From the NCBI GenBank assembly GCA_013368445.1, contig JAACJO010000011.1, positions 124,001 through 188,000 of the forward strand: a stretch of 64,000 bases of DNA, in the 5' to 3' direction. The notes under the pieces are model-generated. The model did not search any database and was not told the DNA's origin. It saw nothing but the letters and a program-made list of their open reading frames with translations. Source of the stretch: Leucocoprinus leucothites. Lineage: Eukaryota; Basidiomycota; Agaricomycetes; Agaricales; Agaricaceae. The position numbers were made by a program, and so were the translations under genes. Shown here piece after piece: positions 24,068 through 35,743 of the stretch; within the stretch, counting starts at the first letter, position 1; every line of letters starts with the position of its first letter.

Positions 24068-24107
24068 ATCCCCCGCAGATGCCAATGTACTAGACAAAAA
24101 ACAGTCC

Positions 24108-27100
24108 ATGATCTCCCAGAAACACGTATCCCGAAATGACACTCCAAGGGCCTCCCAGTCGCCCAAATCCTCTTCCGCGGACACCCTAACTCCCAACTGG
24201 CGGGCACCCAAGGCACCTCTTCCTCCTCACCGACTTGCCAAACTCGCAAATGCTCTCGGAGTATCCACACCAATTCCGGCAGGGGCCTCCCTCTCGCGTT
24301 CTTTTTCTGAATCTGCATCTCCCGTTGATCCATATAGACGGTCACCTACACCTTCGACAGCCCCTTCAACTGTATACACGTCTGGTCCATCCATCACTTC
24401 CAAGTTTCTCTTACAAGTCATCCCTCCCCTGACCTTTCCCTATGACCCTGAAAATCAGGACGATGTCTTCTTGCCACCACCCTCGACTGCCTCTGGCTAC
24501 CACACACAGTTTCGACGTGGTATTCTCGTTCCCGTGTATTCCAGCTTCCAATCCCAGCTCTCGGCCATTGCAAAAGAATACGCCCTCCCCAGCACTGCCG
24601 GCCTCATTCTCTACCTCATCAATAACTCACCTCAATCACCTCCTTCTGGCCTATCACAAAAAAGTGAAGCGTTGGACGAGACTGTAGATAAACCTGGTCC
24701 CCGCATATCTGATGATATCTGGCGACACATATGGACGAGAGTGATACAAGTCGAGCAGCGCGATGATATACTCCCCTCACCTAGCTTCAACCCAGGCCTT
24801 AACAGTCTCAAAACTGGTCTTGCTTCACGTTCTACCCCTCAGCTGCTCGACACTACACCCCTACGACCATTTGTGTCCACGCCTACCCCTGACGTTCCTC
24901 CACTGCCAAGTACCTCTCCCTCCACTCCCTCTACCGCATTTTCACAATCCAAATACGTCGCTGACTCGTCCCCCGAGGATCCAGAAACACCGGATACATC
25001 TACTCCTTCGAATGCATTTGATGCTCAGCAACGAGCACAGTCGCTTGATCTCCCAGGTCTTCGTTCACCGTCATTGATTCCTATTCTTGCCAAAGTCGAG
25101 TTTGACATTGACCGGCGGAAGGCAGTTTGGTATGAACCCTGGCTTAGAACACGGAAAGCAAACCACGCCAAGCGAACCGAAAGCCGAGGAGGCAGAAAGG
25201 GGAGTAGTGAAGAAGGGGCAGAGGGCCAGGAACGCCAGCCGCCTATCCAATTGATTATTGGCCGGCAGCAGACTGCAAGTCCTATGTCGGTGTTGAAGCA
25301 GGAGGATGCCAACGATTCGGGTTACCAACAATTATCGGAGTCTGGTGAGATGGAGGACGAAGGTGGTAACTCAGACGAGGGGGAAACCGACCAGGTTGCC
25401 CTAGTCAATGGGAAAGATCCGTTAGCAGATGTGTTTGGAACAGATGCTGATACCTGGGCCGGTATCCACGCCGCCAATGGTGAAAAGCAATCATCCAACC
25501 CGAACGTTGTCAACCTTGCGCTCACGGCTGCTGGTTTAGGCGCTTTGCCCAGTGATAGCTTCCAGGAGCCTAGGTCACCTCTCCCACCTGAGGAAGAGGA
25601 AGTCCGTGATTTGCTCAACCAGATGTCGCGCCCAGTCTCAAGTTCAACTGCGACAGGTGTCTTAACTTCACCTACTTCAAAACACTCTTCGTCTTCGACA
25701 CATACAGCGAAGAAACCTGTCCCACCACCTCTTGTTCTTGTGCCCAAGGACCCAGCCAATGACCTCGTGGTTCCGTCGGAGCCTAGCCCTATGCCCAGCA
25801 CCCCTGGAAGTATAGGTTTGGCATACCTCAATGGCGATTCTTCGCCAGAAAAATCATCTGAGCAAGAATATGTTGAAGACGAGTTTGACGATCAGTATGC
25901 CCCCGTTCGGAGTTCATCCGAATCAGAAAAGAGGGCTGGTACCATCTATGATGACTTGGATCTTGGCCTAGACCCAGCCGACGACGTGAGTGTCTTTCTT
26001 TTCTCTCTCTTCTGGTTTGCTTGAGCTTTCGTACTCAACCCTTGAAAAATTAGTTTGATGAGAACGACCCGAACGATCGTCGTCGGAGTCAATTCCTGCT
26101 CAAAGCGAAACTTGATGAAATCGAACGGGTGCGTCGAAGAACTTCCATGTTTCATTGACAAGTTTTGACGATGTCATCCCATCATCTTGCACTTACTTTT
26201 ACGCAGACCATGGCTCAACTTTCTCCTCGGATGCTCGATGCGGATCTCGACGGTGACAGTATCACATCGACTTCATACTCGCCAAAGACACCGAATTATA
26301 TTCCGGTTTCGCCTGGGCCCGGTATGCTGAACGCTGATTATTACCCTCCTTCCCCTTCTACCCGAGCTCCACTCAACCTAGAACGTACTTCGTAAGTATA
26401 TGCGAACGTTCATTTGTAATTTTGGAACTGCAAGTAACATTTGACCACAGGGTATTGAATCACCCGAGTCCAGTCCAGGGACCGTAAGTTCAACTCCTCC
26501 ATTCTCCGATGAAGAGAACGTTGATGTATTTTTATAGTCCTCGATCCTCAAGCGCCAACGCCACATCAAACATCGGACAGGCGTCATGGCCAGCCGTACC
26601 CTTTTCCTCCATTCGGAATGACCCTGGAATTTCCAATCAGCCAGATGGTTCACCTTCACCGCCGCAACTAGCAGTAAACGGTGTTACTACTTCAGCTCTT
26701 AAGTCATTCGTACCTCAGCCCGCGAATGTAGTTTCGGCAGAGACAGAACGAAGGAAACGGGAATTGGAAGAGGAGTTTCCGGTCTTGGCGAATACCTCAA
26801 GTCCGATACCAGAACATGCTGCGGAGGATCAGGTCATTCCCCTTTCCCCGGACCCTTTTGGGCGATATCCTTCTTCCACTCCTTCCGAGCCAACATCAAT
26901 CGATGCTCATCTGTCCGACTCATCGTCCCAACAGTGGGATACTGTGACAGTGGGTAGAGGATCCACTTCGTTGGAACCTGTCGCGGAGGATGATGATGAG
27001 ACTCCGGGCGCCCTGGCGTCTCAAGGGAGAAGCCGCTCAGCCACCACAAGTCGTTTTTCGGCCGATTCGGCCACCATTGGAGATGAAGGAGCATCTACAA

Positions 27101-28395
27101 AACCGAGTATGAAAACTACTTTAATGACTGTGCGGAGCATCAAGAAACTTTGGAGGAAGAGTAATAACAAGTCATCGAATACGAATAATATACCGACATC
27201 CACTCCAGCGGGACGTAATTCGCCTCAGGCTCCTCCAGTTAGGCCCGAACGACCCTCGGAAGAGACGATGGATTTGCCGGATGTCGAACACCCGCTTCCG
27301 AATCCCCCTCCCAACTTTAAAGGCTATTCACCACAGCCTAATTCGCCTCATCCTCAGCCGCCCTTACGGATGTCACAAGATCAATACAGGTCCATGCGAA
27401 CATCACAGGATCAATACAGCTCGTCACGTCCCTCGTATGATCAGACGAATCCAGCAAACACGCATGTTCCGCAAAACCTGAATGTACCCCAATCGAAGCA
27501 AGGCCTTCAGGTCCCACACTCACCCAATCAAGGAGTATTTCCTCCTATTCCCACCAGCACTCCACCACCCAATCATCCACAAGGTCTAATGGTGCCTCCA
27601 CAGAATCATTCCGGAGGACTAAACCTTCCTGCCTATGTGGGTCGGAGTGCGAATGTATCGCCGATCATCGCTGCGCAAATGCTTCCTAGAGGGGGCTCGT
27701 CGATGAATAGACTACAATTTGATCAGGAATCGCCTTATCCTGTGCACTCGCCAAGATACTCGCCTCGTGCTGTTTCACCGCCATCATTACCGCCTGCGCA
27801 GGTACCTCTCCCTCCTTCACCTGCCGTACCGACATCAATTCCGGCACAACAGGCACAACAGCAGCAGCAATCTTTGCCTTCTTTGGTTTCTGAGAAAGAA
27901 AAACTCACGGGCCGAAAGTCAATACTGAAGGCGTTCCAGAAGTCGAAACAGACACCTGCTCTTCCACCGACACCAACGGAACCTCGGTCAAGCATTGATA
28001 AATTAAGCCAGAGCCCTGGCATTGGCAGACCTCGAAGACCAAGTTTCCATTCTACGAAATCTTCTATGACTTCTGTGAATGATATTCCACCAAGTCCACA
28101 TATACCGGAACAGTTCCTTGTTGGTGGTGGAGGTCCGAAAAACGGGGCTACGTTAGGGACAATGAATAGCGGTGATAGCAGCGTCAAGCAATCAAGACTG
28201 ACTACTTCGTCAACTGATTCTGCGATTTCGCAAAGACAGCATCTTGGACGGTCAGGTTCGCCACCTCCATTATCGATGGCGTCTTCACGATCGTCTCAGG
28301 AGACGCGACCAAGTTTTGATACATCACAATTCGAGATCGTGTCTCCGAAAGCCTCTACATTAACATACCCATATCACAATCTGGACCATCAGTGA
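24108..28395 (+). CDS. large intrinsically disordered fungal protein, unknown function
   Basis: Five exons (24108-25985, 26054-26128, 26207-26391, 26451-26483, 26538-28395) give about 1342 residues. Most of the chain is Ser/Pro/Thr-rich and likely disordered. More ordered islands are ITSKFLLQVIPPLTFPYDPE and GYHTQFRRGILVPVYSSFQS, with the following YALPSTAGLILYLIN, in the first 200 residues; IPILAKVEFDIDRRKAVWYE; NDRRRSQFLLKAKLDEIERT; and a basic stretch, LMTVRSIKKLWRKSNNKSS, in the second half. Repeats such as MSQDQYRSM / TSQDQYSSS and a short Gln run (AQQAQQQQQ) occur near 27360-27870. I believe it is conserved in Agaricomycetes but assign no function. The many SP/TP sites suggest phosphorylation by inference only. 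An upstream exon is possible. Confidence 0.75.
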
Positions 28396-28919
28396 AACGG
28401 ACTCGTAGAATCATTGCATTCATAGGGATTTCATTTTTGTTTAGCTCATTTCATGTCTTTGTGTCAAGTTGCTGTGGATTTCTGGTTTGATTGGTTACCT
28501 AGCACTTACGCTTTTTTTTTGATACCATCGCTTTCACGCATCTCCACGAGTTCGTCCTTGTTCACAGCTCTTGTAATTTAATGATAATTTTGGTTCTTGA
28601 TAGAGGTCCTCTGGATTCTCAGAATTTTATCAGAACATTGTTGTAAATCCGACTAGAATTCTGACGAGAATGCTTGGAACAAGAAAAATTCCGATAAATT
28701 CCGATAACGACAAAGGGAATGTAACCATCTCACGCATAGCCCAATACGTAGTTGCGCATCTCCAGGAAAGCAATATCTACAGGGTCATCAAGAAGGGTAT
28801 AAAACCAAAGAATAGGAATACATCAGGCCAGAGAAAAGTAACATTAGAATTTGGATACAGGGCTCCTGGGACAGATATATATGTATAGATAGGTATCTCT
28901 TGATGAGTCTTATGAGCCT
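28396..28919. other. intergenic between convergent genes
   Basis: The 3' flanks of the disordered protein gene and chitin synthase share these 524 bp. Only AT-rich sequence and short frames are seen. Confidence 0.5.
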
Positions 28920-31900
28920 CTAGAAGCCGAATAGTCGGAGTAGAAGATACATGAAAGATCCTGTGAAGCGGATCGCTGATAGACCGGCACTGAAGAACAA
29001 AGTAGTCAAGTCGTTAGCCAAAATAGAAAGCGAGAAGCCCCTCATACATCCATAGATGAATGTTACACGGCAAGAAGAAAAAAACTTACAAGGCATAGAA
29101 GAGGAAAGTTAGGTACGGGTTGAATGCATTCCCCTTGGATGTGATGTGAGCTGCCGCCCAATCTTGGAACGCCTTGGAAGTGAAGACAAGGATCAAAAGC
29201 CTGGTGAAATCAGATAATCAGTATGTTACAACAGAAATGGCCGCGAAACCGATGGCTCGGAGTGGGAGAGGTAAAAGAAGTGGGTGGGTGATGCAAAGGG
29301 ACCCGAAGACGTCCCAAGACAGACCCACGTTCGAAAACAGAATATTTCACTCACATGTTCGTGCCAACCCAGGCAAGGACAACGTTCGTTCGGCTATTCC
29401 TATCATGATCTGCCTGTTTCGTGGCGGCATCTCTGTGCTCCTTCTCTTGAGGTGGCTTCATCTTGAGAGCACTTCTCGAAGCAGCCCAAACTCGTTCGAC
29501 ATCCTCTTTCGCGGTTGGTAGTTCCACTTCGATCATCTCCTTGCCATCGTCTCCCTTGACTTTTTTGGCTCCACCAAGGTCTTTCGCGGCTCCGTTATCC
29601 CCCTTTGTGCCCCATGTTACGTCGTGTAAGTTGCACATGGCGTACATCATGAGGATGTTGACATAGGATGGGAGGAAGAACATGTACTGCGCAAACGAGG
29701 TGAACATGTGCCAGGGTTCCAGGTGCATGAAGGAGCCGATGAAGTAGAGACCATAAGTGGCAAGAACGGCGATGAAGACTTGTTGGAAGGTAGGATTGTG
29801 CAAGACTAGGCTGAAAGCAAATGTGATCAGTTCGAAACATGTCTTAAAATGGTTTAGACCTACTCGGGGAAGTTCTTCCAATGGTCGATATCATGAGGAA
29901 CTGCGAGCCAAACCGTGTACCCGGCACACCATGTTGCGATAATGTTACAGAGGCCAAAGAGGAATATCGCAATCGTGTATGACCACTTAGAACCTTGAGG
30001 ACGATTTCCAAGAGAACAGACCAGGACGACAAAGATGATACAGATGTAGAGGTTTTGGAAGACTTCGAAGACATATTGTCCTGCGCCACGACTTAAAAAC
30101 TTGAAAGGGTCTTGGGTGACATCGGCGGTAGCAGAAGAAACGAGCTATGAATGAAAGACGTCAGGGTTTTCTCAAAAACCAGGACTCGGCTTCCAAGGAC
30201 TCACGAAGTAGAATGCCAGATAATAATTAGCCAGAGAGGTCCATGTGAACAGAAGCTGGACAGCATTATACATAAACTCAAACTGGCAAGAGAGAGAGAA
30301 ATAAGTTAGAATGGGATACATAGTTGCTATCAAGACGACCTACCTGGAGGAGGAGCATGCGGAAGATATTTTGTCCAGATGTCCAGATACGGAACCAGAA
30401 AACAGTGGCATGGATTGAAGCAAAAAGCGAGCCATTCAACCAGCGGCGACGTTGAGAAATGAACTCCGGTACCTCCAATAACATTAGCCGCAAAAGAGAC
30501 CGAAATGCAAAAGGACTTACAGTGGTCGGAACGTCAGTCGACGCCTTGGCAGACTTGACATACTTGAGGCTGTATCAAGAGTTAGGAGGTAATTTTGGCC
30601 CGGAGTGGCGCAAAAAACTCACGTCCAGGCCTCACGCTTCTTGGTGACGATCTCGAAGCAAAGAATACGATCCTCGGCGAGATACATGTTTCGCTAGAAG
30701 CCCATGAGGATCGTGTATATAACGATAATCGATTACCCAAAATTACCTCAAAAAGACCTGCCCCGCTGGATCCACCGTGCATAGTTTCACCCTTGAAATA
30801 GGACGCAAGGGGTCCCTTTCCGTTAGGTCCGTTGAGAAGAGCTTTGTAGCGGTATGCGCTGAATGCACCGGGCAATACACTAATATAACCGAACACGCTC
30901 TGGAGAAAGAGGGTGACATCAAGATAGAGGACAGAGATAGATTTGATGACTCACTTCCAGGGGTTTATCGAGGATATTGGAAATCTTGTACTATGGGGAG
31001 CAATGTGAATATTTGTCGTTCCGGGGAAATACAGGGTTCAAAATACCTCAAAATTCTGTGAAGCAGCAAGGGGACTTGTCAAAAGGAGACCACAACCACG
31101 GCCTGTATCAACACAAATTCTAATATCCCCTTTAACACCAGTACATCAATAGACGATGAGTGACCCGGACTCACTCTCCACAGGCACCGCCAACGCCTGA
31201 GTGCTTGTCAAAGCCTATGACAGGAGTCAATAAATGGGCATGTGAGAGCAAAATGCCTTACACTTCCAAAGCTCATAGATGGATGTTCCCGTAGGTTTGG
31301 TACCAACGTCAAGTAGAATACAAACTATCAACAAACCGAGCTCAAACCCCGCCTAACACCGAACACAAAATAAATAAAAAGTTACCGTTAGGTTCAATGA
31401 GAGGTCCAAATGCGTTAAAGAACCAGCGGTGGCTGTTGAGCTTCTTCTTGTTTTGTTCTTTGAGACAGAAGATGATCTGGACGGGGCATGGTCCTTGGGT
31501 CACTTCACCGGTCTCTGTTACAACGACGCTCGTAGTATATCTGCCATTAACATAAGCGGCCGCTTGAGCCACGAGAAAAAAGGGACTTGCTCGAAGATGT
31601 GTGCTGTTACATCTTTTCCGGCGACCGAATCTTTAGCGATACCTTCTTGGTACAGGCCCATCTGATGGAGTAGATATAAAACCCGAATCGGAAACCAATC
31701 GTTGCCAAGTACCCACCAGAGTGAGCACTTGAAGGGTGCGTTTGTTAATCTTTGCTCGACCGTCGGAGACAATGCAAACGACAACTTTCTTCCAGCCATC
31801 TCTGCCCCACATCTTAGACCGGTCTCGGCTGCAGAGGTGGGCGACATTCTTGATAACGCTACCGAAAATACATTAGCATGCGGAAAGAAGACATGAGGCT

Positions 31901-32556
31901 GGAATTACATACGCGTTCATGGTTTTCACAAAGAGGACTTCATCTTCATTGTACATGGTCATGACAATAAATAATTCGGTGCGACGGCCAATGAGGTAGG
32001 GCCTCAATGTGTGCTTGGACGCCTTGAAGTTATCGGGATCGCAGGTGGCAGCGGTGTACCTCAGTTTGGTCATCTCATCCCGCTGTGAATCACTCGTATT
32101 TGCAGGCACAATTGAGTTCGGAACAGGGACCTCAATGACAAGGTTTCCTTTTTCGAGGTCGACCTTGCGAACAGACCTCCTCTTAAGAAGCTTTTCCCGA
32201 GCATCGGAATACCCTGTATGCTGAGGGTAAAGGTACTGGTTTGGCCTCTGAGGTGGATACTGCTGGTTATAGGGAACGGAGGGGACGGGTGGGATGTGGT
32301 GCTGAGAGGTGGTCACTTGGGACATCTCGTAGGGCACTAGGTGTGCTTGCGATCCGGCAAAGCTGCTCTGATAGGACTTGGTGGACCTTGAGTCCCAGTT
32401 GGTATGGGTGTCATAGTCATTGCGGTATTCCTGTTGGTGACGCTGATCCTGTTGACGAGGGTACTCTACATGTGCATGTAATCAGTAGCTGGGGGGGGGG
32501 GGACAGCACCCGCTGGAAGACTCACGACCATAGGGATCGTTTTGGCGGTAAGCCAT
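28920..32556 (-). CDS. CHS: chitin synthase (division 1, GT2 family)
   Basis: This plasma-membrane enzyme polymerises UDP-GlcNAc into cell-wall chitin. The N-terminus [10 protein letters not shown] is joined to a Gln/Tyr/Pro-rich cytosolic segment, then [15 protein letters not shown] and the catalytic domain: [95 protein letters not shown] and the product-binding [13 protein letters not shown]. At least six TM segments follow, from [20 protein letters not shown] to the C-terminal [12 protein letters not shown], with a charged loop ([20 protein letters not shown]) between them. No myosin motor or cytochrome b5-like domain is present, which fits classes I-III; I cannot place the exact class. 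There are many introns; intron 1 contains a run of 12 C on the coding strand. It diverges from a casein kinase I gene. Confidence 0.92.
32491..32502 (-). repeat. C12 homopolymer in chitin synthase intron 1
   Basis: Twelve G on the plus strand, that is twelve C in the sense of the transcript, lie about 25 bases upstream of the intron 1 acceptor. They could act as a polypyrimidine tract and are prone to length change. Confidence 0.8.
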
Positions 32557-33430
32557 ACTTAGATAGGACGAAAAGGAGCGACAAAGGGGTTGCTAGACAA
32601 TAGAGGTGGATTGTGCTTGCACAATGTACTACAGAAAGAGCGGAAGACTGGGAGCGGCAGCTCTGACCAGACAATAAAGAGCGGGATGTCGCCAGAGGGA
32701 CGGGAGGACCAGCAACGGTGATGGGAGAAGACAAGCCTGTGACTGTTCTGAAAACGGCAATGATTGGCCACATGGCCGGGTTAGGACTCTGTTGCTGCTC
32801 TGCCTCGGCTCCAAACATCTTCCCAGCCCCGCCGTCAGATTCCCGCAAAGCCATCTGTCAGGGCATAGACCGGGAAGATGGGCAGAGGGGAATATATGAA
32901 TATTTTTGAGGAAAGGCGGGGATGATCCATCGATCAATTTCAAACTCCGCAGACACAGCTTGGCTGGCTCGCCGCTACAGCCTCCTGACTCTTGTTCTCT
33001 ACACCTTTAAACCTCTCTACCCCTTCCTCTGCCTTCTCTACTTTTGTTCTTCTGGTGAGTATCTGTGTCCGTACCGTGCTTATGCTTTTGCAAATCCCCA
33101 CCCTGTGCGCCTCCGGCATGCCCGCTGGCGGCGTTCAACGTGGCCAGCGAGCACCAGTGTCCTGCTGTGTGCTGGACGGCCGCCCGTCTGCGCAAATACG
33201 CAACGACGAGTCTTCTCGTCGGCCCCGTCAGCCGCCCACATTGGTCTTGTTACGTGTAGTGACACCATCTGATGCACATGTCCTCCAGCCCTTTGCTACC
33301 CGAACACACTACAAAAACCCTTTGATTGACCTCTCCTTTCTTGCTCCCTCTCCCCTCTCGCCGCTCCATCATCCCCTTTCTTGCATACTCACCACACTTC
33401 TTTTCCCACAGCTAATACTCCCAACCAAGC
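32557..33430. promoter_or_regulatory. divergent promoter region, chitin synthase and casein kinase I
   Basis: These 874 bp separate two outward-facing start codons. The right half is C/T-rich (for example 33330-33410), as expected for the leader of a highly expressed fungal gene. The frame is open upstream of the kinase start, but the extension shows no kinase similarity and is taken as leader. Confidence 0.5.
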
Positions 33431-34697
33431 ATGACCGATACCTCCACGCACAGACTCGATCTCCGGGTGGGCGGCAAGTACAGGCTTGGAAAGAAGATTG
33501 GCTCAGGCTCTTTCGGTACGTACGACCCTCACTTCTGAAAGGTTTGTCATTGATGTCGTATCGCTTAGGTGATATCTACCTTGGCATCAACATCATCTCT
33601 GGTGAAGAGGTCGCTATCAAGCTTGAATCAGTCAAGGCCAAGCATCCCCAGCTCGAGTACGAGTCCAAGGTCTACAAGACCCTTGCGGGCGGCGTCGGCG
33701 TCCCATTTGTTCGATGGTACGGCACAGAATGTGACTACAATGCCATGGTCCTCGACTTGCTCGGTCCCTCCCTTGAGGACTTGTTCAACTTCTGCAACCG
33801 CAAGTTTAGCCTCAAGACTGTCCTCCTCCTGGCCGATCAATTGGTGAGTTATGGTACCAGCGCCAATTTTACCCCCCCCCCCCCCCTCTCATCAAATCCC
33901 CAGATTTCCCGCATTGAATATATCCACTCTCGCAACTTTATCCACCGAGACATCAAACCAGACAACTTCTTGATGGGAATTGGAAAGCGCGGAAACCAAG
34001 TCAATGTTATCGACTTTGGTTTGGCTAAGAAATTCCGCGATCCGAAGACCCACCTCCACATTCCGTACAGGGAGAACAAGAATCTTACTGGTACTGCCCG
34101 CTATACTTCTATCAATACCCATCTTGGTGTTGAACAAGCTCGCCGAGATGACCTTGAATCCCTCGCTTATGTTCTCATGTACTTCCTCCGCGGCGCTCTC
34201 CCGTGGCAAGGTCTCAAGGCTGCCACCAAGAAGCAAAAATATGACCGTATCATGGAAAAGAAGATGACCACCCCAACCGATCTCCTCTGCCGCGGTTTCC
34301 CCAACGAGTTTGGTATTTTCTTGAACTATACTCGCGCCCTCCGCTTCGATGACAAGCCCGATTACTCCTACCTCCGCAAACTTTTCCGTGATCTCTTCGT
34401 TCGTGAAGGTTACCAGTACGATTATGTCTTTGATTGGAGTGTCCAGCGCAACGCTCAAGAGGATGGCGGCGCGAGCAGCAGCACCAAGGCTACTGCTGGC
34501 CGCAGGAAGGTTGTCCAAGAAGAGGACGAGCATCGTGCTAGTGACCGCATGTAAGCGCCCATGATACTGTGTTATGATTAATGTACATTAATTCTGCTGA
34601 TATCAGGCTCCGCTCCCACACTCGCCAGGCTCAACAAACCCCTGGTGCTGTAGGTCAACAGCGCGTTACTCGTGGCCGCGACGCCGAGCTCTGGTAA
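33431..34697 (+). CDS. HRR25: casein kinase I, Hrr25 (CK1 delta/epsilon) type
   Basis: This is a Ser/Thr kinase; the Hrr25 group acts in DNA repair, ribosome assembly, vesicle traffic and autophagy. Exons 33431-33515, 33569-33843, 33904-34550 and 34607-34697 give 365 residues. The chain begins [20 protein letters not shown]. The kinase domain shows the glycine loop [17 protein letters not shown], the Lys of EEVAIKLES, the catalytic [13 protein letters not shown], the metal-binding [12 protein letters not shown], and CK1 hallmarks [20 protein letters not shown] and [20 protein letters not shown]. The tail is short and Ser/Gln-rich ([20 protein letters not shown]) and lacks a C-terminal prenylation motif, which argues against the Yck membrane-bound type. 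Intron 2 carries a run of 15 C near its acceptor. No catalytic residue is missing. Confidence 0.94.
33872..33886 (+). repeat. C15 homopolymer in casein kinase I intron 2
   Basis: Fifteen consecutive C lie 17 bases upstream of the acceptor at 33903, where a polypyrimidine tract is expected. The length is likely to vary between strains. Confidence 0.85.
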
Positions 34698-35743
34698 ATG
34701 GTGTATCAAGTGTTTTAGGTGCCTTTGTTCGGTATGCGCGTCCCAGGTGGCCGAGCGAGCGGGGGGTGGGGGGCAGATGCAGTATTTCGCTCGGTATTGG
34801 TGGTCAATGTAATGTCGGTTCCCATGACATAGGAGTTGCATGGGTGGAAGGCGTCGGGGAGGAAGGGTTATTGGACGGGACTCAGTTGGAGCACGCCCGG
34901 TGGTCAGTCCGGTTCAAGATTACGCAGTGTTTGTTTCCTTGGTTCCATCCCCTTCACGCCTCCCCAACTTCACGATATTACGCCCGTTTTTACCATGATT
35001 GCGACGGGCTGCAACTGTATCCGACACATTGACATGGCTCTATCTAGCTTCACGTTATGATTTATACGGACGCTGTTTCTTTTCAGACTCCCTACTGCCC
35101 GCCGATCCTGACTGGCGAGACAGGAGTGGTTGCCTTAATCTCTTCATCTCTTTGTTGACAAACATAATCCCATTGTAGCGCCCGTATATTATGATTCGGA
35201 GAGTTTTGTCTTCCCGTTTCCATCCTTTCTTCCATCACCCTCATGTGCCAGTAGTATATCATCTCTTACTTCTTCCACAACACTCCTCCCACGTCGTACA
35301 CATTCCTTCCATGATATCTTTGTTTTGCTAGTTCTTCTCTCGTGTTCTCCACCGCATTTGTTGTCCTCCTCTCCCCCACTTTGACCTACTTTGTCAAAGG
35401 CGAGCGGGATGGGAGAGGGCGCTGCGTCTGTGGTTGGGTTACTCTGCACGGGTACTTTTCAGGATTCTAAATTGTAGGCCAAAAGAATATTTCTGAACCA
35501 TGCGCCTTTTTTCATATTTTTGTATGTGTATGATTATGTTACTACCCCAGCAGAGTTTACTAGTTCAGACGCAGAATGTTAGTTGTTGAATAGATTGCAG
35601 TGATCGTTGACTGACCCTCGAGCCTATACATCACTGAGTGATGTGACCAATGGCGATGCCAAACACGTTGCAAACAAACCCTCCACGTCCACAACATCTA
35701 GATTCTAAAACGCAGTGTATCGCGGCACCTACGTTCCCCTAGC
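34698..35743. other. intergenic between casein kinase I and SEC21
   Basis: This region holds the 3' flank of the kinase and the promoter of the coatomer gene. A short G-rich stretch (34760-34780) and a CT-rich stretch (35210-35400) occur. No gene was recognised. Confidence 0.45.

Noticed and set aside
32992..33430. N-terminal extension of the casein kinase frame
   Set aside because: The upstream frame is open but Pro/Ser/Cys-rich and unlike any CK1. [20 protein letters not shown] at 33431 is the typical start.
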